A stretch of DNA of 64,000 nt, from the NCBI GenBank assembly GCA_029204225.1, contig CM055097.1, positions 5,639,653 through 5,703,652 of the forward strand, given 5' to 3'. The notes beneath the pieces are model-generated. The model was not told the DNA's origin. It made no database searches and saw nothing but the letters and a program-made list of their open reading frames with translations. The translations under genes were made by a program, and so were the position numbers. Source of the stretch: Diphasiastrum complanatum. Lineage: Eukaryota; Streptophyta; Lycopodiopsida; Lycopodiales; Lycopodiaceae. This document shows, piece by piece, positions 11,301-20,099 of the stretch. Within the stretch, counting starts at the first letter, position 1. Each line of letters opens with the position of its first letter.

Positions 11301-12160
11301 GCCAACCTACCGCTTGTGAAGAAGCTGAGAGAGACCGGGGAGCCCATACAGGTAATGAATCATGATTCATGATTAAATCATTAATCTGAATTCTATAGAG
11401 TCTAGTATGTACCATGAATCATGATTTGTCTAGATAGTAAAGTCTAGACTCTACACTAAGAGTTAGAACCTTCAGGCTTCAAGTTTCAACTTTCAACGTT
11501 TACATTTCAAATTTGCTATTTTTTTTAAATCATTTACCAGTACTTACTATTGAGAATCGAAATCTTGGTTTAATTTCAATTTTCGTAGGTTAATCCCGAT
11601 GAGATCGATGTGGCAAAGGTTCCAAACTTGCCACCAAGATCACAAGAGGAGAAGGATGTCTATGCTCTACTCCATCGGGAGGCCTTAGCAGCTGCAGGTT
11701 GATTTTGATGCCCCATTCCCCGATTCATTGCGTTACATTAGTAGGCTTTTAGTACTTTGAAATTTTGTAGATATACTAGATAGTAGATTACTAGATTGTA
11801 AATTGTAATTACTAGTTTGTAATTTGTGAATTGTAAGTTAAAACTTAAAACTTATATGACATGTCGAGACTCGAGCCTAAGTCCTGATTCCAATTTCCTT
11901 GTGTGCATTGCGCAGGGCCTACCACTCGAGCTGCAGCACGCAGGACCAGGAGCGCAGGAGAGGGCCCGAGCCATGCAACAGTCTCAGACACCTCTGAGAA
12001 TCCCTCTAGCTCTGACTCAGATGAGGAATCCGCCACTGAGGGTGAGGGATCGGATGAGGAGGATGAGGGTGACTCTGATGATGGGGAGGATGACATTGAG
12101 CCTGAGGACATGCCAGTGCCTCCACGACGACAGCATCCGAGGCGGGCAGCTAGAGGCTAA
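8325..12160 (+). pseudogene. hAT transposase (BED, DUF659-like, hATC), split and broken
   Basis: Exons joined by plausible GT..AG introns. 8325-8565: BED zinc finger (WTCNYCGNTYGG, then RIRAHLLRLRG and a Cys). 8759-9190: low-complexity linker and helix. 9343-9544: DUF659-like start, SDGWIDARRRHLVNILV. 9784-9927: VVTDNASNCVAMGKMV and SPCVAHCLDLLVEDIG. About 10100-10395: RFAYMLIVLERLI. About 10635-10845: core continued. 11050-11351: hAT dimerisation, AVACERNTSVFSLIHTKRRN. 11589-11697. 11916-12160: acidic tail ending TAA. Exons 7 to 9 join cleanly in phase. A frameshift with a stop lies at about 10391, and the 9190/9343 junction as placed is out of phase. Tryptophan of the CERNWS motif is Thr here. 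Probably inactive. Confidence 0.86.
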
Positions 12161-12176
12161 AGCCTGGATGGGCATT

Positions 12177-12194
12177 GGGGGGGGGGGGGGGGGG
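12177..12194 (+). repeat. Poly-G run, 18 bases
   Basis: Eighteen consecutive G just after the transposase stop codon of hAT B, in its 3' region. Prone to length errors in sequencing. Confidence 0.95.
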
Positions 12195-12289
12195 CACTCA
12201 CTGCTCAGCATAGATCATAGAAGATAGTTATTAGTGGCATACTCTAGGCTGATCAGGCTTGAGCCTTGAGGGCCGAGGCCACGCTTGAC

Positions 12290-12660
12290 ACTCTTGTTAT
12301 TTATGCAGCATGATAGCATTATTGCTTTTACTTTAAACTTTAAAATTTAAACTTCTGACTCTTAATTTGTGATTCACTGAAGTTTGATTTGTGAATTCAA
12401 AATTGTTAGTAGTTACTTAATACTAGTTGGAGCTTACTACTTACTACTCAGACCTTAGAACTTAGTGCCAACTTGAAGTTACTTCCAAGTTAGTGGTCAG
12501 TGCATTGTAATTTGTAAGTTGTAACTTGTAACTTCAAACTTGTAAGTACTAACTAGAAACTTCTAAGTACTAAGTAGTAAGTAGTAAGTTGAAAGTTGAA
12601 AGTTCTATAGATAATAGTTATTAGTTTGTAACTTTACTGTTTACAATTTTTGGAAGTTCC
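12290..12660. repeat. Cryptically simple 3' region of hAT B
   Basis: Built from permuted short words (acttg, taagt, agtac, ttagt, gaaag) with no single period. The same style fills the introns of this element (9230-9330, 9550-9720, 10480-10620, 10860-11045, 11360-11580, 11700-11870) and the non-exonic parts of the hAT at 1-1440. Confidence 0.6.
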
Positions 12661-13216
12661 TGGATGTTTGAAAAAACATACTAATACTACAGCTTCTCCT
12701 CTTGAATTGCATTCTTTCGCATGAAATTGGATGTATCTACTTGTTACCGAACTGTCTATGACATGTGTAAACCCTCAAAAACACATTCCAAAAAAAAAAC
12801 CCTAAAAAAATCTCGTTTCGAACCAGAACCAGTCGTTTCAAACACGTTTCGGAACGACGTATGAAACGAGGCCCTGAAACATTGATCTGCTCCAAAACTG
12901 GCGTATGATGGCTCTATAGGATCGCTATGGATGCTAGGAACATGCTCCCAAAATCTGATCAGGATCTAAGAAGGTTCCAGAGAGTTATGAGCAAACAAAC
13001 CTTCAGGAAAAATGCGCTGGCCCTCCAAAACTTTGAAATTCTCTGAAATCTCAGAATTTGCAGCGTGAATCCCTGCTGATCTACAGCGACTGCCCACTAG
13101 AAATGATCTGAGACAAATCTCCCTCAAATCTGAGCACCATAGACCAAGTTATGGTGAAAAACCAAGCTTTGTCTCACTTTCTCTCTCTAGAACGGACGTT
13201 TCTCTCTCTAGAACGA

Positions 13217-13229
13217 GGCTCTGATACCA
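13217..13229 (-). other. tRNA-iMet primer-binding site of the gypsy chromovirus
   Basis: On the minus strand TGGTATCAGAGCC, the standard plant initiator-Met PBS, lies two bases inside the 5' LTR. Confidence 0.9.
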
Positions 13230-13231
13230 AT

Positions 13232-13691
13232 TGTCACAAGCCAGTCTCTCCAAGCTCGTGAATCCTAGAAGCCGGTGTGTAGAATGAACCTCCCAACCAT
13301 AGGCACCCCCTCCTTGAGTCCTTCTACTTGCTATTCCCGTCAACTGGCACATGGCATCCACCTGTGGCTTGGCCCCTGTGACCTGTGAATACTGAGTGAC
13401 TCATAGGGTACCACCCCCGTGCCCCGCCAAAGACCTGTGACCCTCTTGGTCACCCCGACTACGAGCCGGCTAGCATCTCGTCACTGACGGCTAAGGTCCC
13501 GACGATCAAGACACACCACATCTGTAACAGCTTGTCAGGCGCGGCCACACCGGGTCACTGCTCGTGACGCACCGGTCCCAACTTGGGACAGATGTCCTCG
13601 TCGGTCACCGACCCTTGCCAACACTAGGCCTCATGCCCTTTGGTAACCGGCCGTGTCGAGATCATGATAGAGTCGTAACTGGACTCTAACA
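13232..13691 (-). repeat. 5' LTR of gypsy chromovirus, 460 bp
   Basis: Complete LTR in minus orientation, beginning TGTTAGAGTCC and ending TTGTGACA (TG..CA). Its outer 220 bp align with 2337-2541. Outside it at 13692 the sequence changes to a LINE. Confidence 0.9.
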
Positions 13692-13779
13692 AGTGGGCTG
13701 CCCTATGGCATGGAAAAGCATTTTGGGAAGATCCTCCTACCCAAAAGCAAGAGGAGGACAAGGAGACCAAATTAAAGTT

Positions 13780-14550
13780 AAACCTGGTTTTTTGAAATTG
13801 CAATGGCTTTCATGGAATAAAGGATTTGGCTTGAATGAAGTAGCTAAGAAAAAGGACCTCGTTCTCTTGGCTGGAATTCAGGAACATGAAGGCTGCAAAA
13901 AACCTTCATTTGATGACTTCCACTCCGAGTCTTTGTGGAACGAAAGAGGAGATAGGAAAGAGGATTTGGTCGAGTGGCTTGTTATATCAAAGATCTTTTG
14001 AAGGACTCCTTGAAAGATGTAAAAAAACAATACATCTGGCTGAAGATTGTAAATGCTAAAAAAAATCTTTATTGTGTCTTGGTTATTTTGCACCTCAAAA
14101 ATCTATTTTCTCCCAAAATATGCAATTGAATATTGAAGATCCTTTTGAAAAAATCAGCCTAGATATTGCCAAGTTCAAAGAGAAAGGTGACATCCTTTTT
14201 ATTGGTGACTTTAATGGATGCACAAGTACTCACAAGCAGTGTTCTACTAAGGAGGGGAAGATCCGCTTTGGTCGGAAGAATTCTCTTCCAAGGAGCTGAA
14301 AACTCATAGAAATTCAATGGACAGTCACAATGATACCACACACTATGGTAAAGAACATCTTAAACTTTGCGGCACTCATGAACTTGTTATTTGCAATGGA
14401 ATTGAAAGGTGGCCATTCTGAAGTCATTTCACGTTTTCTTTTTTTGAGGAAAATAGTGTGGTGGATTTTGCTGTAGCTTCTTTCGGAATTTTGGGAATGT
14501 TGCCTCTATGGAAGTGGAAGCTAGAATCGAACAACCACCCACTAACTTTT
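13780..14550 (+). pseudogene. LINE apurinic-type endonuclease domain (frameshifted)
   Basis: Relic of an exonuclease-endonuclease-phosphatase domain that nicks target DNA for target-primed reverse transcription. Visible blocks in order: LQWLSWNKGFGLNEVAKKKD, LVLLAGIQEHEG, (frameshift near 13985) VACYIKDLLKD, YFAPQKSIF, PFEKISLDIAKFKEKGDILF with IGDFN, HELVICNGIERWP, SVVDFAVASFG and SNNHPL. The GDFN and SVVDF..SNNHPL blocks correspond to the conserved catalytic Asp-Asn and His motifs of these enzymes. At least two frame changes separate the blocks, so it is dead. Confidence 0.75.
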
Positions 14551-14989
14551 TGGATGAATAAAAGAAATTAAGACAAGTCCGAATTTTTTTGTACAAAATT
14601 CAACTTTGTTTTGGAGGCAAAGAAATTATTTCTAAGTCATTTGAAGAGCAATCTTGAGGACAACTATGGGGGCGGGGTAATACCTTTTTCAGCAGATATG
14701 AGAGTTGTATAAGTCCCTTATCAAATAAATAGAATTATCATTTGAAACAAACAAAGGTAAAACAAAAAACTATGGTTTCACGACACTGTATGGCAGCAAG
14801 GATTCTATCAAATCAACATGGGAGCAAAGGTGAACATTTTTTTTGTGTACACAAAAAAAGAAAAAATCTTGTTTTATTCAAACAAGGATGTTATTGCTAA
14901 AAATTGGACGAGAGATTCTAAGAGTTTTAGAAAAAACTCCTTGGCAAACCTAATCAAAAGAACATATTAAGGATGAATATTGACTGAAA
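14551..14989 (+). other. Decayed LINE linker, no open gene
   Basis: Short frames such as TKFNFVLEAKKLFLSHLKSN suggest the region between endonuclease and reverse transcriptase of the LINE, with many stops and A-rich runs. No motif can be named. Confidence 0.4.
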
Positions 14990-15385
14990 CTTAGAAGCCC
15001 GTTCCGACCAAAATGGGTTGGAACGTTCCATTCCGTACGTTCCGGAACGTACTGGGTCATCACTTCAATTTCACAAGAGAATGATCATTCGTTGCATACT
15101 GCTAGCCTCAGATAGATTCCGCTAGCCTCAGATAAAGCTTCAAATGATCTATCTTGGTGTCTTCTTTGATAATATTTTCTAACCTGATAGATACTGCTGG
15201 CCTCAGATAGATTCCGCTAGCCTCAGATAAATCGGATAAAGCAGATTCCATTCTATCTTTTGATAATTTGAACAGGTAATAGAAGAACGGATCTTCTATA
15301 ATTGATAATAATTATCAGGTAAAGCTTCAAAGAAAAAATAGAACGGATTAAATATTAAAGTTCCGTTCCAGAACGGGCAACTAAG
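14990..15385. mobile_element. 396-bp hAT-type MITE with exact target duplication
   Basis: Flanked by identical 8-bp repeats gactgaaa at 14982-14989 and 15386-15393. Terminal inverted repeats are CTTAGAAGCCCGTTCCG and, inverted from the right, CTTAGTTGCCCGTTCTG. Subterminal GGAACG/CGTTCC words cluster at the left end (15001-15055) and recur at the right. There is no coding capacity. The 8-bp duplication and clustered subterminal motif fit a non-autonomous hAT. The interior holds a duplicated block with four copies of GCTAGCCTCAGATA (one with a mismatch). Removing it rejoins LINE sequence. Confidence 0.9.
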
Positions 15386-15462
15386 GACTGAAATATGCCA
15401 AAGAGCTCTATGAGATAGGAGAGGCCTTCCATATGAGAAGCACCAATCATGATCATCTCATT

Positions 15463-16386
15463 GTTCCTAGTCACAGCCCTTTCGGTGCTCCTGTTCTCCT
15501 TATTAATAAGAAAGATGGTACCAAACGCCTTTGTATTGATTACCGTGCTTTAAATAAGTTGACTATTCGTAATCACTACCCTATTCCACACATGGATGAC
15601 CTCTTTGACCAGCTCCGTACCTCTAAAATCTTTTCCAAGATAGACCTTCGTTCTGGATATTACCAAATCAGGATGCACCCTTCTGACAAACATAAGACTG
15701 CTTTCCGAACTCATCTTGGTTTATATGAATTTCGTGTGCTTCCTTTTGGTGATACTAATGGCCCTCCTACGTTCCAGAATGTGATGAATAACGTCTTGCG
15801 TCCACTTCTTGGTCATGGTGTCTTGGTTTATTTTGATGATATTCTTATTTTTAGTCAGTCTCTTGCTGAGCATGTTACCCATCTTTCCTCTGTCTTTCAG
15901 TTACTTGTACACCACCAGTTATTTGCTAAGTTGTCTAAATGTTCTTTTGTTGTTTCTGAGATCGAGTTTCTTGGTTTTCTTATTTGTAATGGTCACATTC
16001 GTCTGGACCCTCATAAGGTTCAGGCCATCCAGGATTGGCCTATACCTACTGATATTCATCATGTTCGTATGTTTCTTGGGTTAGCCACTAACCTTCGTCG
16101 TCCAGTTCCTCATTTTGCCACTATCGCAGCTCCTCTTCATGCACTTTTGAAGAAGTCTAGTACTTTTCTTTGGACTCCTGATTGTCAGACAGCGTTTGAT
16201 ACTCTTCGTCGTGCTGTTGTTGATGCTGCCGTTATGTGTTTACCACAGTTTGATCAGAAGTTTCTTGTTGAGACTGATGCTAGTAATGTTGGTTTGGGTG
16301 CTTTACTTCGCCAGTCACAATGTATTATTGCTTATGAGTCGCGTCGTCTTCGCTCTTATGAGCAACGTTATTCTGTGCATGAGAAA
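15463..16386 (+). pseudogene. Gypsy reverse transcriptase and start of RNase H
   Basis: Well preserved gypsy RT open for over 300 codons. It shows SPFGAPVLLINKKDGTKRLC (15475-15534), IDYRALNKLTIRNHYPIP, FSKIDLRSGYYQIRM (first catalytic Asp), FRVLPFGDTNGPPTFQ, and YFDDILIF at 15829-15852, the form of the catalytic YxDD box usual in gypsy. FLVETDASNVGLGALLRQ (near 16261-16314) is the RNase H start. Homology stops at EKTW near 16386, before most of RNase H. The usual PFGLTNAPATFQ motif reads PFGDTNGPPTFQ here. It is truncated at both ends and not functional as it stands. Confidence 0.88.
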
Positions 16387-16389
16387 ACC

Positions 16390-17040
16390 TGGCATTCCTC
16401 TTCCTCTTGAGGATACACCTGTTACACTTGCATCTTTCTATCAGGTGCTTGAGAGCTTATTACCCGGGCCAATTCTCATTTACAGTATGTTCAGCAGCAT
16501 TATCAGACCTCAGTTGATCGTCACCGCCACCATGTTGAGTTTCAGCTTGGAGATATGGTTTATCTACGCTTACGGTTTGCACGTCATCATTTTGTCCAGG
16601 GCCATGCTTCTACTGAGAAGCTTGCACCACGTTATTATGGGCCTTATCGCATTGTGGAGGTTCTTAGTCCAGTTACATATCGCTTACAGCTTCCTGCTTC
16701 CACACGCGCCTGTGATGTATTCCATGTCAGTTTATTACGTGCTGCTATTGAGGATGACGCTCCTTGTGATGCTGAGTTTCCTACTGCTCCAGAGTTATTT
16801 CCATTTTTACCTGCTGCTATATTACAGGTCCGTCTATACCATAGTCGACGCCGCCGGCAGATTCAGTTTTTGGTCCAGTGGGATGGTCGTCCTATTGAGG
16901 AGGCCACATGGGAGCCTATTGATGTCTTTTATCATACACCATTACTTGCGGATCAGGCTTGTGCTCTTGCTGCACTTGTTGATTCCTCTACATCAGATGT
17001 TCCTCTAGCTGTTGATGCACCAAGGCTTGCTGCTACTTGA
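16390..17040 (+). pseudogene. Gypsy integrase C-terminus with chromodomain-like tail
   Basis: After the deletion and two stops (16408 and about 16455) the frame reads ANSHLQYVQQHYQTSVDRHR, then FQLGDMVYLRLRF, LAPRYYGPYRIVEVLSPVTY with RLQLP and CDVFHVSLLR, the C-terminal module of plant gypsy integrases. PAAILQVRLYHSRRRRQIQF with LVQWDGRPIEEATWEP (about 16810-16920) is the chromodomain-like segment. It ends in a TGA at 17038. The frame equals that of the RT block upstream. The zinc-binding and catalytic parts of integrase are missing. Confidence 0.82.
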
Positions 17041-17075
17041 TCCGGTTATCTTTTCGGCAGTTGGGTCTTTTTTTG

Positions 17076-17530
17076 TGTCGGGGAGAGTTATGGACTCGAC
17101 TCATTACATTCGCCGCGTCCATTTACATTTACAGTTACCTTACTTTATGCATAATCAGGCCTTGGGCCCTTTTTTATTCATTAGTGACATTCAGAATATA
17201 TGGTTGGCCTTTGGCCTTATTATTCATTATTAGGCCATTTGGACATATTACTGGAGAGTGGGGGCCTTCTTGGAGGGCGCACTATTATCCCTCCCAGTTG
17301 GGCCCTAGCCACTGGAAGCTTCCTTTTAGGGCTTCCTCTTGGCTATAAGTAGGGAAACTGTGTCATTTGTCATTCAGCTGATGATATTGATCTCTCTCTT
17401 TAGCCTCCTTAATCTCTCCCTTTCCTGCTTTCTAGGGTTAAGTCTTGCTTATGTGATGCTTTCATAGCTTAGCTCTAGATCAGCTGTGGCTCTATTCGTA
17501 ACTAAAAGGCCCTTAATGTGAGAGTAAGGG
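17076..17530 (+). repeat. Probable 3' LTR of the plus-strand gypsy, with polypurine tract
   Basis: gtcggggagag at 17076-17086 is polypurine-like and sits 36 bp after the pol stop. The following about 450 bp contain ggctataagtaggg (17341-17354), a TATA-like promoter element. There is no second LTR in the window to fix the ends, so the right limit is approximate. Confidence 0.45.
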
Positions 17531-18479
17531 GTATTGTAGACACACAAGATGCCATCAAAGAAGCAACCAGCCACATTAGGGCACAACAATCAAGGGATGG
17601 AAAGAACCTGGCGGACCAATAAAGACAAGGCCACATTAATCATTCGCTTTAACACTCTTGAAGACGGACAGTTTTGAGACTTAAGAGTAAACTAAAGGGT
17701 ACAAATATATTCTTGGATGATGACCTCACATTCTTGCAAGTGATACTCTACAGAAAGGAAAAAGGCTTTTGAAGAAGCTAAAACATCTCATGGTATTCTC
17801 AGGCTAGTCGGCTATGCCAGTTTATTTACAGATCCTATATCCATAGGGTTTGGGATGGACAGCTTGGGGTGAAACCCCTTTACTACAGATCCATCTTTAT
17901 GGAGACAGACTGTACAGGTTGTCATGTTCGCCCTAGATACCTAGATGGGGGTTTGTCACATGGATTGAAATTTGTTTTGGGATAGTTCAGGGTCTCATCA
18001 CATCAGCTACATATTGAGATGGGCCGCTTTCAGGGCATACCCAGGGAGTCCCGTGTATGTCAACTTTGCTCGCTTGGAGAGGTTGAGGATGAAGATCATT
18101 TCATTTTTAGATGTCCTATCTATTACGAGATAGAGGACAATACTACTGTTTATATAGGGATTCCCCCAAGTCACTTCAGGCTTTGATCACATACGAGGAT
18201 CCTAGCTGTGTAGCATTGATGATACGAGAGATAATGATTTTGAGACGAGCCTTACCCAGTGATCAGATCGGTATGGATATCCAGATTACCATCATAGATG
18301 TCTTTTCAAGACACCGACAGAGACCTAAAAAGGATATAGATGCCAGATCAAAGGATGAGACAGATATACCGGTCAGAGATAGACATCAGTGCATCAGACC
18401 GAGTCATATTAGCAGATTGAGACATGGTGCCCACAAATCGAGACATAGTACAAGACACAGTACCCATAGGTCTTGGTAG
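17531..18479 (+). pseudogene. LINE C-terminal region with zinc-binding motif
   Basis: Decayed LINE sequence. Near 17690-17760 LRLKSKLKGTNIFLDDDLTF is a conserved-looking piece of unknown placement. From about 17920 RPRYLDGGLSHGLKF, then RVSSHQLHIEMGRFQGIPRE, then VCQLCSLGEVEDEDHFIF with RCPIYYEI (C-x2-C..H-x4-C) form the C-terminal zinc module found after the RT in many LINEs. The minus-strand copy at 24727-25047 has the same run, which supports it as real coding sequence. ITYEDPSCVALMIREIMI follows in another frame, and a basic Arg/His-rich end stops at 18479. Confidence 0.75.
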
Positions 18480-18744
18480 TGGCTGCATCACTCATCACGC
18501 TCAGAGCATTTTATGAGTTTGATTATGTCCTACTTTACAGCTCCGGCCGAGTTCTAAGGTTGGACTTGGCTTCATGATATCTGAGCTCCTTTTCTACTTT
18601 TTTTATCAAACTTAGTCTTTGTTGCTCTAGTTGTACTTAGTATGTTATTTTTACAGAGACGTTTTTTATACGCTCCCAATGTATCACACATACTTGAGAT
18701 GTACATATTTGGTCTTTTGCACCCTCGAGTACCTACAAGACATT

Positions 18745-18753
18745 AATAAAGCT

Positions 18754-18817
<64 letters not shown>

Positions 18818-18836
18818 AAAAAAAAAAAAAAAAAAA
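18745..18836 (+). repeat. LINE 3' end: AATAAA, (CT)n, poly(A)
   Basis: AATAAA at 18745-18750 is followed after 7 bp by perfect (CT)n at 18758-18814 and 22 uninterrupted A at 18815-18836, after which the sequence changes. This is the 3' end of a reverse-transcribed polyadenylated RNA. The CT tract lies between signal and tail. Confidence 0.85.
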
Positions 18837-20099
18837 GTGGAACTCGAGTTGTCTTGGGCCTTAAATACAAGAAGTAGAAATTTTAACTTCAGATATCCAT
18901 ACGACAACAACTCCAACTACAACACAAGTCCAATTCCCATCGTAGAAATGTGTTCCAAACTTAAGCATCCCAAAATGTTGAAGATACAAATGTTGTGTTC
19001 CATACCACATCCATCTAAAAAGGTGTTATAAAGGTAATAAGCTCATGAAAACCCATGTTTCCTTTTGACATCTAGAACATATAAGCTTAAGATTGATAAC
19101 TAAACTATGTCAATTTTTGTTCTAGAAGTTTGCAGTTGATAAAAAGTCTGTGATGCTTCAAAGACACTCGAAATGTATTACAAAACCATAAACTTCTTGC
19201 TTGCTATTCTCCAACAATTGAGAACCATAACATTGACAAAGTAGAAGATCCTTCACAACATTGACAAAGTAGAAGATCCCTCACTAGATCCTAACCTTTG
19301 CATTTTTTGCTCGAAAACACCCCAGAAGAATGGCATTACAATCATCAACTGAAACATTTTGAACCCTTGAAAGAAGCTTTGGTACCAAGTGTTCTTGTCC
19401 CAAATGCAATGCAGCCAAAACTTGAGATCTTGAAGTCCTTTCTGGTACATTATTCAATAAGCTTGACAAAGTTTTTGCACCTAAAACACAATAAAGTAAT
19501 CGGCAAATACGTCAACCACTTGGTTGTTGATTATCTTATTGAATTATGGCTTGTTCGAATTACAAAAAGCATGATCCCAAGCTTTAGATCTTTGGCACAC
19601 GATATTCGCTTTTCCCGACCATCAAATGCTCACATGTTCTCTCAAGCAATCATGAGAAATTTTCCTTTTACAACATTATAATTTCTGTTAGAAAAACAAG
19701 GACAATCTCTCTAAATTAATCATCATGACAAATAAATGCAACAATCCACTCTCTTGTAATTATGAACACAAAGCGTAATTTTTTCTTTACCAAGTGGATG
19801 CATTTTCCAATAACATAAAGCACAAGTAAAAGCCAAAGTCCACAACATGCAGAAATTTGAGTTCAACTGTCTTGAAATATCCACTTGAGACACAAAGATC
19901 TATGGGACAAATCATACACAAAAAAGACCTCTAAAATTTGATGCAAGCTGTTTTCACATAGTCAAGCTTCCAAAATATATATCTAAAATCTATTAAAGCC
20001 CAAAATTAACATTCATATTGTGTCTGGTCCTTCATGTCAATTTTTTCTATGTCCAAGCACATCCTCTGAGATATTACCTGGTCTACTTGCTAGTTGGTC
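18837..20099. other. No recognisable gene
   Basis: About 1.26 kb of AT-rich sequence. Open frames of 60 to 127 codons exist on both strands around 19250-19680, but none shows a motif I recognise. It is probably old intergenic or transposon sequence. Confidence 0.6.

Larger units (their letters stand above)
15463..17530 (+). mobile_element. Ty3/gypsy element with large internal deletion, plus strand
   Basis: A second chromodomain-type gypsy in plus orientation: RT and early RNase H, an internal deletion near 16385, integrase C-terminus with chromodomain-like block, polypurine tract and probable 3' LTR. It has no 5' LTR, gag or protease; homology begins in the middle of the RT N-terminal region, directly after LINE-like sequence. 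Confidence 0.7.
13692..18836 (+). mobile_element. LINE (non-LTR retrotransposon), plus strand, interrupted
   Basis: A LINE in pieces: endonuclease region 13692-14989, a short continuation 15394-15460, and a C-terminal region plus 3' tail in about 17530-18836. A MITE (14990-15385) and a deleted gypsy (about 15463-17530) lie between. The 3' end has AATAAA at 18745, a (CT)n tract and 22 A. The left end is cut by the gypsy LTR at 13691, so the 5' part may lie beyond the window. The minus-strand copy at 24571-26467 belongs to the same family. No reverse-transcriptase core is visible. Confidence 0.75.

Noticed and set aside
13217-13229. tRNA gene, from the ggctctgatacca string (also at 44316, 54214, 55818)
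   Set aside because: Only the 12-13 bases complementary to a tRNA 3' end are present, beside LTRs; these are primer-binding sites.
15360-15400. aactaagg against acttagaa as the MITE target duplication
   Set aside because: They do not match; shifting the ends outward gives a perfect gactgaaa pair and longer inverted repeats.
16196-17008. 270-codon very hydrophobic frame resembling a membrane protein
   Set aside because: It overlaps the gypsy RNase H, integrase and chromodomain frame; Leu/Val/Phe come from T-rich third positions of that frame.
19253-19681. Frames on both strands that looked like a pentatricopeptide-repeat fragment
   Set aside because: No repeated 35-residue pattern can be traced; too short to support.
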